Shown here piece by piece: positions 8,496-17,975 of a stretch of DNA of 56,289 nucleotides; within the stretch, counting starts at the first letter, position 1; every line of letters starts with the position of its first letter. Below the pieces are notes generated by a model. It made no database searches and was not told the origin of the DNA. It saw only the letters and a program-made list of their open reading frames with translations. The stretch spans positions 1-56,289 of the forward strand of contig NZ_JANQOY010000047.1 in NCBI RefSeq assembly GCF_028285565.1. Direction: 5' to 3'. The translations under genes were made by a program, and so were the position numbers. This DNA comes from Acaryochloris sp. IP29b_bin.148 (GTDB lineage Bacteria; Cyanobacteriota; Cyanobacteriia; Thermosynechococcales; Thermosynechococcaceae).

Positions 8496-9752
8496 TCAGG
8501 GTGCCTGTAAGGTGGTTTTGGAGACAATGCGAGTCTTTTTGCGATCGCGTTCCGATAACGTTTCCCCCTTCTGTAATCGGGTGGCACTACCCTGCAAGAT
8601 AGTCGCCGCATTTTCATCCCCCATTTGTAAGGCCGTATTCGCCGCCATTTGCAACATTGTCGCAGCCCCGGCGCGATCGCCTGCCTGCAATTTGGTTTCT
8701 GCAATTTGAGTCTGACGGTACTTGGCTAAGGCTAAGATATTTTGCTGTACTTCAGGATTCGTCGCGGGTTGGTATGTCTCAGTGACTTCGATTTCAATCG
8801 GCATTTTTTCAGATAGCACATCCCTTTGGCCTACCGCAGGATTATCATATCGGACTTGGATCGTAGCAATGGTTTGCCGACCCGGTGGCAGTTGATCAAT
8901 ATAGAGATTGGCCAAGACCGTCCGCTGCATTTTCGTCATCAGATCGCCCAGGCGAATCACCGCTAAATCGCCGTCTTGAGCAATTGGTAACTCCACCGTT
9001 TCTGGGGTGACCTGAGCCACCGGTTTTAGATTGGCTAACCGGACGCCCGGGCTGAGGGTGATGAGGAAATGGGCATTGGTCAAACTGACAGTCTCAATCC
9101 GAGTAAACAGCTGATTAAAGACCTCCACGGCATTATCCGGTTTCTCGATAAAAGACAGACTGCCCCCACCCGCATCGGCGATACCTTCCAGCACATCTTC
9201 ATTCCAATGACTGCCAAACCCCAAGGTATTGAGCGTGATATTGTATCCGGCAGCCAATTCGGCAAATTGCTGGCAGCGCTGATTATTCCCATGCTCATTT
9301 TCACCATCGGTGAGCAAAAAAGCTTGGGAAATCGTGTCTTGCTTGCCCACCGCTAGCTCTTCAATCCCTAACTTCATGCCATCGTCAATGGCAGTGCCCC
9401 CTTTGGGTTCTAGCCGTTGAATCAAGGCTTTAATTTGTTCTGGATCCTCCACCAATTGATTGGGAATCAGCACCTTGGCATGGTGGTCAAAGGCGACAAC
9501 GGAAATGCGATCGCCGGGATTGAGTCGATCGACGATGCTTTGAGCGGCTTCTTTTACCGTAATTAAAGGCCGTCCAGACATCGAGCCACTATGGTCCAAA
9601 ATCAGACATAAGTTTAAGGGTGCATGCCGCCCTCCTGCGCCCAGCTCTGTCTCGTTAACCGCAGATACGGCAATAGATAACTGACGTTGTTGCGTTTCTT
9701 GGGATGCGTCTAGATGGTTATCATTGAGGGCCAGACTAAGGCTGACGTTCAT
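8496..9752 (-). CDS. von Willebrand factor A domain protein
   Basis: 418 residues. The VWA domain starts near residue 45 and has a complete MIDAS metal site at D53-x-S55-x-S57 (LILDHSGSM), with the later Thr in KGGTAID and Asp in LLTDGENEHG. The C-terminal part (about 260-400) is a beta-rich region ending in an Ala-rich helical segment of a kind common in cyanobacterial VWA proteins. There is no signal peptide, so it is probably cytoplasmic and binds a partner through the metal site. First gene of the operon with the M50 protease, which makes a joint role in regulating proteolysis possible but unproven. Confidence 0.9.
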   Translation of the reverse strand: MNVSLSLALNDNHLDASQETQQRQLSIAVSAVNETELGAGGRHAPLNLCLILDHSGSMSGRPLITVKEAAQSIVDRLNPGDRISVVAFDHHAKVLIPNQLVEDPEQIKALIQRLEPKGGTAIDDGMKLGIEELAVGKQDTISQAFLLTDGENEHGNNQRCQQFAELAAGYNITLNTLGFGSHWNEDVLEGIADAGGGSLSFIEKPDNAVEVFNQLFTRIETVSLTNAHFLITLSPGVRLANLKPVAQVTPETVELPIAQDGDLAVIRLGDLMTKMQRTVLANLYIDQLPPGRQTIATIQVRYDNPAVGQRDVLSEKMPIEIEVTETYQPATNPEVQQNILALAKYRQTQIAETKLQAGDRAGAATMLQMAANTALQMGDENAATILQGSATRLQKGETLSERDRKKTRIVSKTTLQAP

Positions 9753-10031
9753 AAATTTATGTCTCTTAATGCAATCGCGATTCTGGTCACTTCTGGAAGC
9801 TGAATTCAGTCTAACGATTTTCGTGAATACCCAGCAGCAGGAACCCTTTACTCCCTTATCCTAACCTCAAGCCCACTGCTGAGCCTCTTCTACGGCAAAA
9901 TGATGGTTTCAGCCCACACCAGAATCAAGATTTCAGCTTACCCTGCCCTTCTGTGATCTTGGCGACTCTCAATGGAGTTTTAAGGGGGAACATAGCAGAT
10001 CCCATATCCGTTAGCAGGTGAACAGAAACGG

Positions 10032-11045
10032 TTATGCCGAGGAATCTTCTAGCCCCAACTCTCGCTGAAGCAATTCAATGGACTGAGGATCGATGTAATT
10101 GCGACAGCAGACAATTTTGGGGAGTCGAATCAGATCGGGTTCAGCGGCCAGAACGGCGGCCTTTAAGGCGTCACAACTGGCTTGATCACTAATGATGGTC
10201 TGGGCATGGCGGATCACTGCATTTAATTTATAGGTGTCCTTGCATTCCGCACTCATCACATAAATATCTTCGCCTCGCAGGCTATAAATCATCACTTCAG
10301 CAACGCCTAAAGTACCCGGACTCAGGCTAACCAGCCCTAATCGACTTCCTTCGGGCAAAGCTTTAATCAGTTCGAGTTCCTCTGAATAATCATAAATATC
10401 GATGGGAATAATCCGAAAAACCTTCGGATCCTTGCGCTTGGCTTGCACAGCCTCCAAGATCTCTTCCGCTTGTGTGGCAAAGTAACGAACCGTTAATACC
10501 GTTGCCGCTTTGCGGGCCTTCAAATGGTTGGCTAAATCCTCTAAACCCACCAACTGAATGGGAATCGAGAGGGCTTGCTGGAGTTCTTGCACCATAATTT
10601 CGCCGGCGCCCCAATCGTGCTGAGGCACCGTGATAATGACACGAGTGCTGGCTCGGAGCCGCTCCGTAATGGCATTCAGAAACAGTTCTTCCACCTGTTT
10701 GAGGGTATAGCCTCGTTGCAAAAAACCGTCCAGACTTTGCTCGATCAGTTCAGGGACGGGGGTGGCGGTTTCTTCTTCGGTGATCGGTAAGGACTCTTGG
10801 CCCAAGGTCCGAACATAAATGCCTGATCCAACCTGAGCTTCCACAAACCCGGCTGTTTCTAGCCGTTCATACACCTTACTAATGGTGTTCCGGTGCAGCC
10901 CCGTTTGCATGGCAAGCTGTCGAGTACTGGGCAATCGATAGCCCGGTGGAAATTGCCGAGATGCGATCGCAAAACACACTTGATTAAATAACTGTGTTGA
11001 AGCCGGAATCTCACTATCAGGCTGAATCGTGAACTGGACCATCAT
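10032..11045 (-). CDS. GntR family transcriptional regulator
   Basis: 337 residues. Residues about 15-85 form the GntR winged helix-turn-helix (PPGYRLPSTRQLAMQTGLHRN, then TISKVYERLETAGFVEAQ and GSGIYV). The C-terminal 240 residues are alpha/beta and not a classical FCD, UTRA or aminotransferase-like domain that I recognise; homologous layouts occur in other cyanobacteria. It is divergent from the dienelactone hydrolase gene, 180 bases away, so it may control that gene and itself, which is an inference from position only. Start is ATG in the revised frame; a second Met follows at once. Confidence 0.88.
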   Translation of the reverse strand: MMVQFTIQPDSEIPASTQLFNQVCFAIASRQFPPGYRLPSTRQLAMQTGLHRNTISKVYERLETAGFVEAQVGSGIYVRTLGQESLPITEEETATPVPELIEQSLDGFLQRGYTLKQVEELFLNAITERLRASTRVIITVPQHDWGAGEIMVQELQQALSIPIQLVGLEDLANHLKARKAATVLTVRYFATQAEEILEAVQAKRKDPKVFRIIPIDIYDYSEELELIKALPEGSRLGLVSLSPGTLGVAEVMIYSLRGEDIYVMSAECKDTYKLNAVIRHAQTIISDQASCDALKAAVLAAEPDLIRLPKIVCCRNYIDPQSIELLQRELGLEDSSA

Positions 11046-11225
11046 AGGTCAAGAAGTAATGATAAAGCAGCAATCCCTCTATCATAGGAGCTGAAGAGAA
11101 CCATTGACAGATGAAATTCAGTCAAGTCAGCACCAGGTCGTGAAGGGACAGGTTAAGCAGTCTGCCTCTTTCAAAAAAGCAGGCATTCCCGGACACTAGA
11201 CATAACCTGATTGTGGGGAAGCGCT

Positions 11226-11960
11226 GTGATACCGATTCAAACCGACACTGTAACCATTGCCAATGGTGATTTACAAATTGAGGCCTATTTAGCTCAGCCG
11301 CAGGCTCAGGAAATCTGGCCCGGTATTATCGTTTTCCAGGAGGTCTTTGGCGTCAATGCCCATATTCGGACCGTAACCGAACGGATCGCCCAGCTCGGGT
11401 ATGTTGCCATTGCGCCCGCCCTCTATCAGCGTCAGGCCCCTGGTTTTGCAGTGGGCTATACCTCTGCTGATTTAGACCAAGGCAGAACCTATAAGAACCA
11501 AACCACTGCCGCTGAACTCCTCAGTGACATTCGAGCCACACTGGCCTATCTCAAGCAGAAAAGCAATGTCAAAGCGGCCTTTGGCACCATTGGGTTTTGT
11601 TTTGGGGGGCATGTTGCCTATCTGGCTGCAACTTTACCCGAGATTCAAGCCACCGCATCACTGTATGGCGCTGGCATTGCAACCATGACGCCAGGCGGCG
11701 GTGCTGCCACCCTCAGTCTTACCCCTCAAATCCAGGGAGTTGTCTACGCCTTTTTCGGAACCCAGGATACTCTAATTCCACTGACAGAGGTCGAGCAAGT
11801 CAGAACAGCACTGTCAACTCACCAAATTCACCATCAGATCTTTACCTATCCCGCCGATCATGGTTTCTTTTGTGATCAGCGGGCAAGTTACCAACCCGAA
11901 GCAGCTGCACAAGCTTGGCAACAGATTCAACACCTCTTTCGTCAAACCTTAGTAGGCTAG
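11226..11960 (+). CDS. Dienelactone hydrolase family protein
   Basis: Alpha/beta hydrolase of the dienelactone hydrolase type. With the GTG 11226 start it has 244 residues and the catalytic triad Cys125 (GFCFGGH), Asp181 (GTQDTLIP) and His212 (ADHGFF). The Cys nucleophile distinguishes the family from serine hydrolases. The true substrate in cyanobacteria is unknown; aromatic degradation genes are not nearby. The longer frame opens with TTG at 11211, but GTG 11226 leaves a run of G residues at 11214-11218 as a ribosome-binding element and matches the family N-terminus. It ends 15 bases from the tail of the rne gene. Confidence 0.92.
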   Translation: MIPIQTDTVTIANGDLQIEAYLAQPQAQEIWPGIIVFQEVFGVNAHIRTVTERIAQLGYVAIAPALYQRQAPGFAVGYTSADLDQGRTYKNQTTAAELLSDIRATLAYLKQKSNVKAAFGTIGFCFGGHVAYLAATLPEIQATASLYGAGIATMTPGGGAATLSLTPQIQGVVYAFFGTQDTLIPLTEVEQVRTALSTHQIHHQIFTYPADHGFFCDQRASYQPEAAAQAWQQIQHLFRQTLVG

Positions 11961-11975
11961 GGGATCCGTCTTCTC

Positions 11976-14012
11976 TCAGGTCTCTTCTCCCGATTGTAAA
12001 GATAATTGTTTAGCCGATGACGCTGACGAACGACGACGGCGACGACGTGTCGAGGGGGTACGCTTCTTTTCAACAGCAGCTTGCTCAGCTTGCTCAGCCT
12101 CAGCAGAGGATTCTTGAGCCGCAGGAGGCGCTTCAGCCGCTGGTGTGGGAACCGGAATTTCCTCTTGAATGGGTTCAGGCAGTTTATCTACTGGGCTTTG
12201 AGCCTTAACTTTCGTCTTAACGGGTGTCTTAACGGGCGTTTTTGAGGGCTGCTCTCCGGGTGCCAGAATTTCAACAATGGCTGATTTAGGCTTCTTTACT
12301 TCTCCTGAGAATAAAACAGCAGGAGAAATCCCCATAAAAGCATAGATATCTTGCTCTTCTGGCGTCATTGTCACAGATATCACCTCTGGCGGTGCATCTT
12401 GACGCTGGCGAGAATTACTGGAACGGCTACGGGAACGCTCACTGACACCATTTTTCCCTGAACCATTGGTGTCACTCGTGGGTTTGACAGACTTCGCATC
12501 AGAGGACGGCGATCCCTGGCGAATGATGCGGGGACTTAAGGATTCGCGGGCAAGATTATCTCCCAAGCGCGAACGCCGCCGCCGCCGCCGATTGCCCCGT
12601 TCTTGGTAGCTGGGATGATTGGTTAAATCCAGTTCTTGCAAATCTTCGGTGGGATCTAAATGCAGCTTTCCACCCAATGTTGCTGATATTCCAGGCAGCG
12701 GCACGCCCGAGGTCCCTGCTGGCGTGGGTTTGCTGCTTTCAGACCATTCCAATTCACCCACCGTGGGCTTAGCTTCACCAGGTAGGTGGACCAAATGCCC
12801 TAAGCCGCCACAAGCCGGGCAAGGCGTACCAAATAACTCATAAATATTTTGTCCTTGACGTTTGCGAGTCAGTTCGACGAGACCTAATTCAGAGAGTTGG
12901 GCAATTTGAGGGCGCGCTTTATCTGCTTTCAGCGCTTTGTTGAAATGTTCTAAGACTTGCAGTTGATCACGGCGAGAATCCATATCAATGAAGTCAATGA
13001 TAATGACACCGGCAATATTGCGTAGACGGAGTTGGCGAGCAATTTCGGCTGCGGCCTCACAATTAGTCCACAAAACGGTTTCCCGGGCTGTAGCGGAGCG
13101 AGTAAAGGAACCGGAGTTGACATCAACAACCGTCAGGGCCTCGGTTTTCTCAATAATGATGTACCCTCCCGACGGCAGATCAACCCTTGGTTTTAAGGCT
13201 TCCCGAATGGCAGCATTGACGCGAAAATACTCCAAGATTGAGGTTGAATCCCGATGTTGATCAACCAGGACCCCTTGCGGCAGTTTGTTGGTATTATTCC
13301 AATTCACTAAATGTTGCTTGACTCGTTTGAGGCCTGGGGCAGAGTCGACCACAATCCGATTGACATTGCTGCTATAAACATCCCGGAGCACCCTTTGAAT
13401 AAAATCAGTGTCTCGATCCAAAAGTGCGGGGGCACGAGTAGAGGCGGCTTGTTGCTGCACACTTTCCCATTGCCGCTGCAGGAGTTCTAAATCTTCAATG
13501 ATGGCCTCTTCCGCCACTCCTTCAGCTTCAGTGCGGACCAGCAATCCCATCCCAGAGGGTTTAATTAAAATGCCTAAGGCTCGCAGACGGCTGCGTTCAT
13601 CTTCGGCGCGAATGCGGCGGGATAAATTGACTCCACGTCCTGAGGGCATCAATACCAAATAGCGTCCAGGTAAAGAAATATTGCCAGTGAGCCGCGGACC
13701 TTTGGTACCCGTGGGCTCTTTCATAATTTGGACGAGTACTTTTTGTTGAGGCGCTAATAACTCGGTGATTGCCCCAGAGTTGCGTTTTAAGCGAACCGGT
13801 CCTAGGTCGCTGACATGGATAAATCCATTGCGCTCTGCATCTCCAATATTGACAAAGGCTGCATCAATTCCAGGTAATACATTTTCGACTATACCTAGAT
13901 AAATATCTCCGACTTGATGGCTACCAGTGGCAACGATGAGTTCTTGGATTTGATCTTCTGAAAAAACGGCAGCAATCCGATGCTGCTCGGCAATAACGAT
14001 TTGCTTGGGCAT
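11976..14012 (-). CDS. rne: Ribonuclease E (Rne/Rng family)
   Basis: 678 residues. Endoribonuclease that starts decay of most mRNAs and matures some RNAs. The S1 RNA-binding domain spans about 34-120, the 5' sensor region follows, and the DNase I-like catalytic part has D297 (VVDVNSGS) and the acidic cluster IIDFIDMD at about 339-345. The zinc-link CPACGG is at 398-403. The rest is a low-complexity, Pro/Ala/basic tail with the sequence RRRRRRSSA at 656-664, which in Anabaena RNase E is the nonapeptide that recruits polynucleotide phosphorylase. Shorter than proteobacterial RNase E, as usual in cyanobacteria. Start is ATG 14012 with GAGG seven bases upstream, set just below a hairpin and a U7 tract (separate entry), which suggests leader-mediated control. 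Confidence 0.97.
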   Translation of the reverse strand: MPKQIVIAEQHRIAAVFSEDQIQELIVATGSHQVGDIYLGIVENVLPGIDAAFVNIGDAERNGFIHVSDLGPVRLKRNSGAITELLAPQQKVLVQIMKEPTGTKGPRLTGNISLPGRYLVLMPSGRGVNLSRRIRAEDERSRLRALGILIKPSGMGLLVRTEAEGVAEEAIIEDLELLQRQWESVQQQAASTRAPALLDRDTDFIQRVLRDVYSSNVNRIVVDSAPGLKRVKQHLVNWNNTNKLPQGVLVDQHRDSTSILEYFRVNAAIREALKPRVDLPSGGYIIIEKTEALTVVDVNSGSFTRSATARETVLWTNCEAAAEIARQLRLRNIAGVIIIDFIDMDSRRDQLQVLEHFNKALKADKARPQIAQLSELGLVELTRKRQGQNIYELFGTPCPACGGLGHLVHLPGEAKPTVGELEWSESSKPTPAGTSGVPLPGISATLGGKLHLDPTEDLQELDLTNHPSYQERGNRRRRRRSRLGDNLARESLSPRIIRQGSPSSDAKSVKPTSDTNGSGKNGVSERSRSRSSNSRQRQDAPPEVISVTMTPEEQDIYAFMGISPAVLFSGEVKKPKSAIVEILAPGEQPSKTPVKTPVKTKVKAQSPVDKLPEPIQEEIPVPTPAAEAPPAAQESSAEAEQAEQAAVEKKRTPSTRRRRRRSSASSAKQLSLQSGEET

Positions 14013-14023
14013 TCAAATTCCTC

Positions 14024-14064
14024 AAAAAAATTGAGCCCGCAGACCACAGGTTGCAGGTCTGGGC
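14024..14064 (-). promoter_or_regulatory. Terminator-like hairpin plus U7 in the rne leader
   Basis: On the minus strand, directly before the rne Shine-Dalgarno sequence, GCCC-AGACC pairs with GGTCT-GC-GGGC (hairpin 14035-14064, 10-nt loop, 2-nt bulge) and is followed within four bases by seven T (14030-14024). The T run runs straight into GAGG and the start codon. The shape is that of an intrinsic terminator or attenuator; it could also be a U-rich landing site for RNase E itself. Autoregulation through the 5' UTR is known for RNase E in enterobacteria and has been reported in cyanobacteria. Confidence 0.6.
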
Positions 14065-14495
14065 TTAACTCGTAATAACAAAAGCGATGTTGGGTCTTGG
14101 CGGTTCAAGAGTGTAGTAGGGAAACGGGATTGATATTGGAAACTAATCGTAGATTTGTTACCAGAAAATGGAAAGATTTTTTGAGAAGATTTTAGATCTC
14201 CCCACCAGAAGAGTGAATTCTTGGTGTTTCTAGAGATAAAAGTAGCGAGAATCTTTACAAAGGATTGGGCAAGACCGACAGGATCACACCTTGGTTTGGT
14301 GGTCATGCCCCCAGCCAATCCTCAACCAGCAACAGGGTTAACGCTTGCTAAATTCCTATGCTCTTCCTGAAGGAAGTTCAAATTCAGAAATCTATGGGCG
14401 CAACACTGTTAGAAAGCTTCTATTGAGAAGCATTATAGCGTGGAGTCTCGGTTATGCTCACACTTAACCTATGCAATTTTGACAAGGAGGGCTAG
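14065..14495 (-). other. rne upstream region / leader
   Basis: About 430 bases between the rne hairpin and the end of cobS. No coding gene is supported (a 98-codon frame on the same strand lacks any recognisable character). It should contain the rne promoter and most of a long 5' UTR, with several A/T-rich stretches. Confidence 0.5.
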
Positions 14496-15248
14496 TTACA
14501 CTAGCGTCAAACAACACAGGATTAATGCTTCAGTCCATTCTACGATGGCACCGTAGACATCGCCAGTCATCCCTCGAAATTGTCGATAAAACCAGTAACT
14601 GATGCCGACGGCGAAGGCACTTCCACTTAGGATACCCCATAGCAGGGCTGGCCAAACGCTGGGTTGCCAATAATAGGGGTAGAGTCCTGTCGCTAGCAGA
14701 CAGAGGCCACTCGGCCATAAATCTCCCATCCCTTGGAAGGAAGCGGTATGGAAAGCCCCTTTCCCCTCTGGTTTGAGGTAAGGATAGGTGGCAATCGCAA
14801 TTACCTGAGCGATACGTCCCCACACCATTGCTGTGATCAGAGCAGGTAAATGCGGGGTGGATAGATCGGTGAGCGCACACACTTTAAGCAGAATGACGAG
14901 ACTCCCTGCCATGACGCCGAAGGCTCCGGTGCGGCTATCGGCCATGACCGATAACCGCTGATCGCGATCCATTACGGCTAAACCATCGGCAGTATCCAAC
15001 ACGCCGTCTAGATGCAGTCCACCCGTCAAACCAATCCAGAGGGCCACCACTAAGACACTACGAGTAAGGGCAGGCATATGTCCCCAAGTCAGCCCTAAAT
15101 CCAGGGCCCCCAGGCTAAATCCTAAGAGCAGTCCAATCAGCGGCGACCACCGAGCAATACGATTCAATTCTAAGGTCCATGCGGAAGGCAGGGGAATGCA
15201 GGTATAAAATGCGATCGCACCCCCAATTTGCTTGAGCATTTGTTTCAT
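14496..15248 (-). CDS. cobS: Adenosylcobinamide-GDP ribazoletransferase (cobalamin synthase)
   Basis: Joins adenosylcobinamide-GDP with alpha-ribazole (or its phosphate) in the last steps of the nucleotide loop assembly of cobalamin. It is a membrane enzyme. The chosen ATG 15248 gives 250 residues, the usual family length, and begins MKQMLKQIGGAIAFYTCIPLP, the expected N-terminus; GGAG lies about nine bases upstream. The Asp-rich motif LDGVLDTADGLAV and DSRTGAFGVMA, both CobS hallmarks, are present, with about six membrane segments. The frame extends 62 codons upstream without homology, so those were left out. No other cobalamin genes are adjacent and I found no clear cobalamin riboswitch upstream. 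Confidence 0.95.
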   Translation of the reverse strand: MKQMLKQIGGAIAFYTCIPLPSAWTLELNRIARWSPLIGLLLGFSLGALDLGLTWGHMPALTRSVLVVALWIGLTGGLHLDGVLDTADGLAVMDRDQRLSVMADSRTGAFGVMAGSLVILLKVCALTDLSTPHLPALITAMVWGRIAQVIAIATYPYLKPEGKGAFHTASFQGMGDLWPSGLCLLATGLYPYYWQPSVWPALLWGILSGSAFAVGISYWFYRQFRGMTGDVYGAIVEWTEALILCCLTLV

Positions 15249-15569
15249 AGAATTCCACTCCATTAGCAAGAAAGGCAGCGATCGGCAGTGTAAGGAACCG
15301 TTAGCCCTATCGACGCTAGACTCCCTGTTGGCAAGACATACGAGGGCTGTAGCCAAACGTTGAGAGCTCAGCATTGTTGGGATAAATGCCAAAAAACTTG
15401 GCCAGATTGTTGATGTTTTTGGAGGAGGTCTCAAAAATGGCTGAGATTGAACTTTTATCCAGAATGTAGATTATTTGGTGACATTGCGTTAAATTAGGTC
15501 CCAAGTTGGCAGGGTCTAGTGATCGTGAAGCTGATCCAAGCATTACTTCTAGCGTAAGAGGGGCATGAC
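15249..15569. other. Divergent intergenic region cobS / penicillin-binding protein
   Basis: 321 bases holding the promoters of two divergent genes. I looked for the cobalamin riboswitch B12 box on the minus strand and did not find a convincing match. No small gene is supported. Confidence 0.4.
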
Positions 15570-17819
15570 GTGGTTAAACAAATTTCAGAAACTCGTTCTG
15601 CCCATGCCACAACGACCGCTTCGCCGTCGAAGGCTCCGCCCTCTAGAGGCAAGTCTAGCAAAACCCAGCAGCAGTCACGGGTCCATCTAGAGCCGGTTCC
15701 AGAGTCTACGGCCAGTCTCCGTAAAAAGTTAAAGGACAAACACCGTCACCTTAAACAGCAAGAAAAGCAAAAAAAACAAGCCCAACGCCACAAAGCCAAA
15801 CAGAAATCACGTCGGCCTACCTCTAAGCGATCGCATCAGCTTGCAGAGGCAAAAGTTGCGATTACCCGCACATCCACTCCCCCAGGACAACGGGTAAAAC
15901 GCTCACTACGTTTTCTCCGACGATTGGGAATGGCTGCAGGTATCACCGGAGTTGCCTGTGGAGGCGGATGGGTTGCCCTAGAAATGAGCCTCCCGGATAC
16001 GACCCACTTAGTAGCGGAGACCCGTCAACAAGGCGGAACGCTGACCTTAAAATCTGCCGATGGCAGTGTTTTATTCCAAAGTGGACCTGCTAGTCGTCAA
16101 ACAGTCAGCATTCAGCAGATCCCTCAACAGCTGCAGGATGCCTTTATTGCCACGGAGGATCGGCGTTTTTTTGAGCATGATGGCATTGATAGCCAGGGAA
16201 TTTTGCGGGCCATGGCCACCAATCTTTTGTCAGGAGAAGTGGTGGAAGGCGGGAGTACGATCACCCAACAACTGGCCCGCACCACTTATTTAAATCAAGA
16301 GCGTTCAATTCTCCGCAAGTTAAAGGAAGCCCGCTTATCGCAAAAAATTGAAGCTCAGTTATCCAAAGCAGAAATCTTAGAAAGATACCTGAACCAGGTG
16401 TATCTCGGCAGCGGTGCCTATGGGATAGCAGATGCGGCTTGGGTCTATTTCGGCAAGTCGCTCGATCAGCTTAATTTACAGGAAAGTGCCACCTTGGCCG
16501 GCTTGCCTGCAGCCCCCAGCCTGTATTCGCCGTTGCAGAATCCGCAAGTGGCTCGCGAGCGGCGGAATCTGGTGTTAGAGCGGATGCTTCGAACTCAGGC
16601 CATTACTGCTGAAGCCGCTGAAGCCGCAAAACAGGCCCCCATGGTATTGAACGCTCAGCTGGCTCCCAATGCTGAAGATCAAAGTCCTTACTTTTCGGCC
16701 TATGTGCAACATCAATTGCAGCAGATTTTACCCAAGCACGTTGTGGCCCAAGGTGGGCTAACCATTGACACCACCTTAAACCTGAAATGGCAAAAGTCAG
16801 CGGCCAAGACCATTAAAAATGTGGTGTATCACGAGGGCTATACGCAGCGATTTGATCAGGCGGCTTTGGTGTCTCTTGATCCCCGCAATGGCGAAATCAA
16901 GACGATGGTCGGGGGCAGCGAGTTTGAACAGTCTCAATTTAACCGAGTAACACAGGCCCAGCGCCAGCCTGGATCAACCTTTAAGGTGTTTGTGTATGCA
17001 GCTGCGATCGCATCCGGTCTCTCCCCCCATGATGGGTTTCGGGATGTCCCCTTTATTGTCGATGGCTATCAGCCCAAAAATTATCAGCATACCTATAAGG
17101 GCTGGATGTCCATGACCCAAGCGCTGAGTAAATCAGCCAATGTCCCCGCCGTCAGAGCTTTGATTGACGTGGGCTATGAACCCACCATTCACTTAGCCCG
17201 TGAATTAGGGATTCAATCTCCCCTCCAGTCCTACTACTCAACGGCTTTAGGGGCCAATGAAGTTTCTTTAATGGAGTTAACCCGCGCCTATGGGGCGATT
17301 GCGGCCCAAGGGTATCGCACCCAACCCCACGGCATTCGTACCGTTACCAATCGGCAAGGAGAGGTGCTCTATCAGTTTCAGCCCCAGAAACAGCGGGCAT
17401 TGGATTCCAACTCCGCTGCCATTATGACTTGGATGCTGGAGCAGGTGGTGACCTCCGGTACGGGTAAACCGGCCCAAATCGGTCGTCCCGTCGCTGGCAA
17501 AACGGGCACCTCCGAAAACAACCGCGATTTATGGTTTGTCGGCTATATTCCCCAACTCGTAACCGGCGTTTGGCTAGGAAATGATGACAACTATCCCACA
17601 GTGGGGACAAGTGCCACCGCAGCCTATACCTGGGGACAATTTATGAAGCAGGTGGCGACCGATGTTCCCCTGCAGCGCTTTCCCAAATTGCCGCGCTTAA
17701 CCAATCGCAAAGGCAGCATTAAAGCTAAGCCAATTCGCCCTCAGCGTCTGCGTAATTTGCCCATGCCCAGCCAGGAGCCAGCCCCCACGGCTAACGCCGA
17801 GGAGACTGAATCTGAATAG
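15570..17819 (+). CDS. Class A penicillin-binding protein (bifunctional transglycosylase/transpeptidase)
   Basis: 749 residues. Polymerises and cross-links peptidoglycan on the outer face of the inner membrane. Residues 1-115 are a strongly basic, low-complexity cytoplasmic extension (Lys/Gln/Arg-rich around 50-90), longer than usual. The membrane anchor is at about 117-140. The GT51 domain has catalytic E196 (ATEDRRFFEHDGID) and EGGSTITQQLAR. The transpeptidase domain has all three motifs: S469-TF-K472, S522-A-N524 and K644-T-G. The C-terminus is Pro-rich. The GTG start at 15570 follows a purine-rich AGAGGGG. Divergent from cobS and convergent with the RNA helicase gene. Confidence 0.95.
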   Translation: MVKQISETRSAHATTTASPSKAPPSRGKSSKTQQQSRVHLEPVPESTASLRKKLKDKHRHLKQQEKQKKQAQRHKAKQKSRRPTSKRSHQLAEAKVAITRTSTPPGQRVKRSLRFLRRLGMAAGITGVACGGGWVALEMSLPDTTHLVAETRQQGGTLTLKSADGSVLFQSGPASRQTVSIQQIPQQLQDAFIATEDRRFFEHDGIDSQGILRAMATNLLSGEVVEGGSTITQQLARTTYLNQERSILRKLKEARLSQKIEAQLSKAEILERYLNQVYLGSGAYGIADAAWVYFGKSLDQLNLQESATLAGLPAAPSLYSPLQNPQVARERRNLVLERMLRTQAITAEAAEAAKQAPMVLNAQLAPNAEDQSPYFSAYVQHQLQQILPKHVVAQGGLTIDTTLNLKWQKSAAKTIKNVVYHEGYTQRFDQAALVSLDPRNGEIKTMVGGSEFEQSQFNRVTQAQRQPGSTFKVFVYAAAIASGLSPHDGFRDVPFIVDGYQPKNYQHTYKGWMSMTQALSKSANVPAVRALIDVGYEPTIHLARELGIQSPLQSYYSTALGANEVSLMELTRAYGAIAAQGYRTQPHGIRTVTNRQGEVLYQFQPQKQRALDSNSAAIMTWMLEQVVTSGTGKPAQIGRPVAGKTGTSENNRDLWFVGYIPQLVTGVWLGNDDNYPTVGTSATAAYTWGQFMKQVATDVPLQRFPKLPRLTNRKGSIKAKPIRPQRLRNLPMPSQEPAPTANAEETESE

Positions 17820-17975
17820 GGAACGATAACTGCGATAGCCCAAAACACTTCGTTGGCGTATCGCCAGCTCGGATGCAGCTCGTTTTTAAACGGTCTGTAC
17901 AAACGCAGGCAGGTCTCAAACTCTGACAACATCAAAGCTTTAGCCTAGTCGAGCGAATGGGATATCGGCTTGAGG

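Noticed and set aside
14022-14318. 98-codon frame in the rne leader on the rne strand
   Set aside because: No recognisable domain, mixed composition with many rare residues, and it overlaps the hairpin and U tract. A leader peptide cannot be excluded but is not supported.
15249-15569. Cobalamin riboswitch upstream of cobS
   Set aside because: The B12 box consensus was not found; short partial matches only.
17854-17866. Small hairpin TGGCG-TAT-CGCCA after the PBP gene
   Set aside because: Only five base pairs and no following T run; not sufficient for a terminator call.
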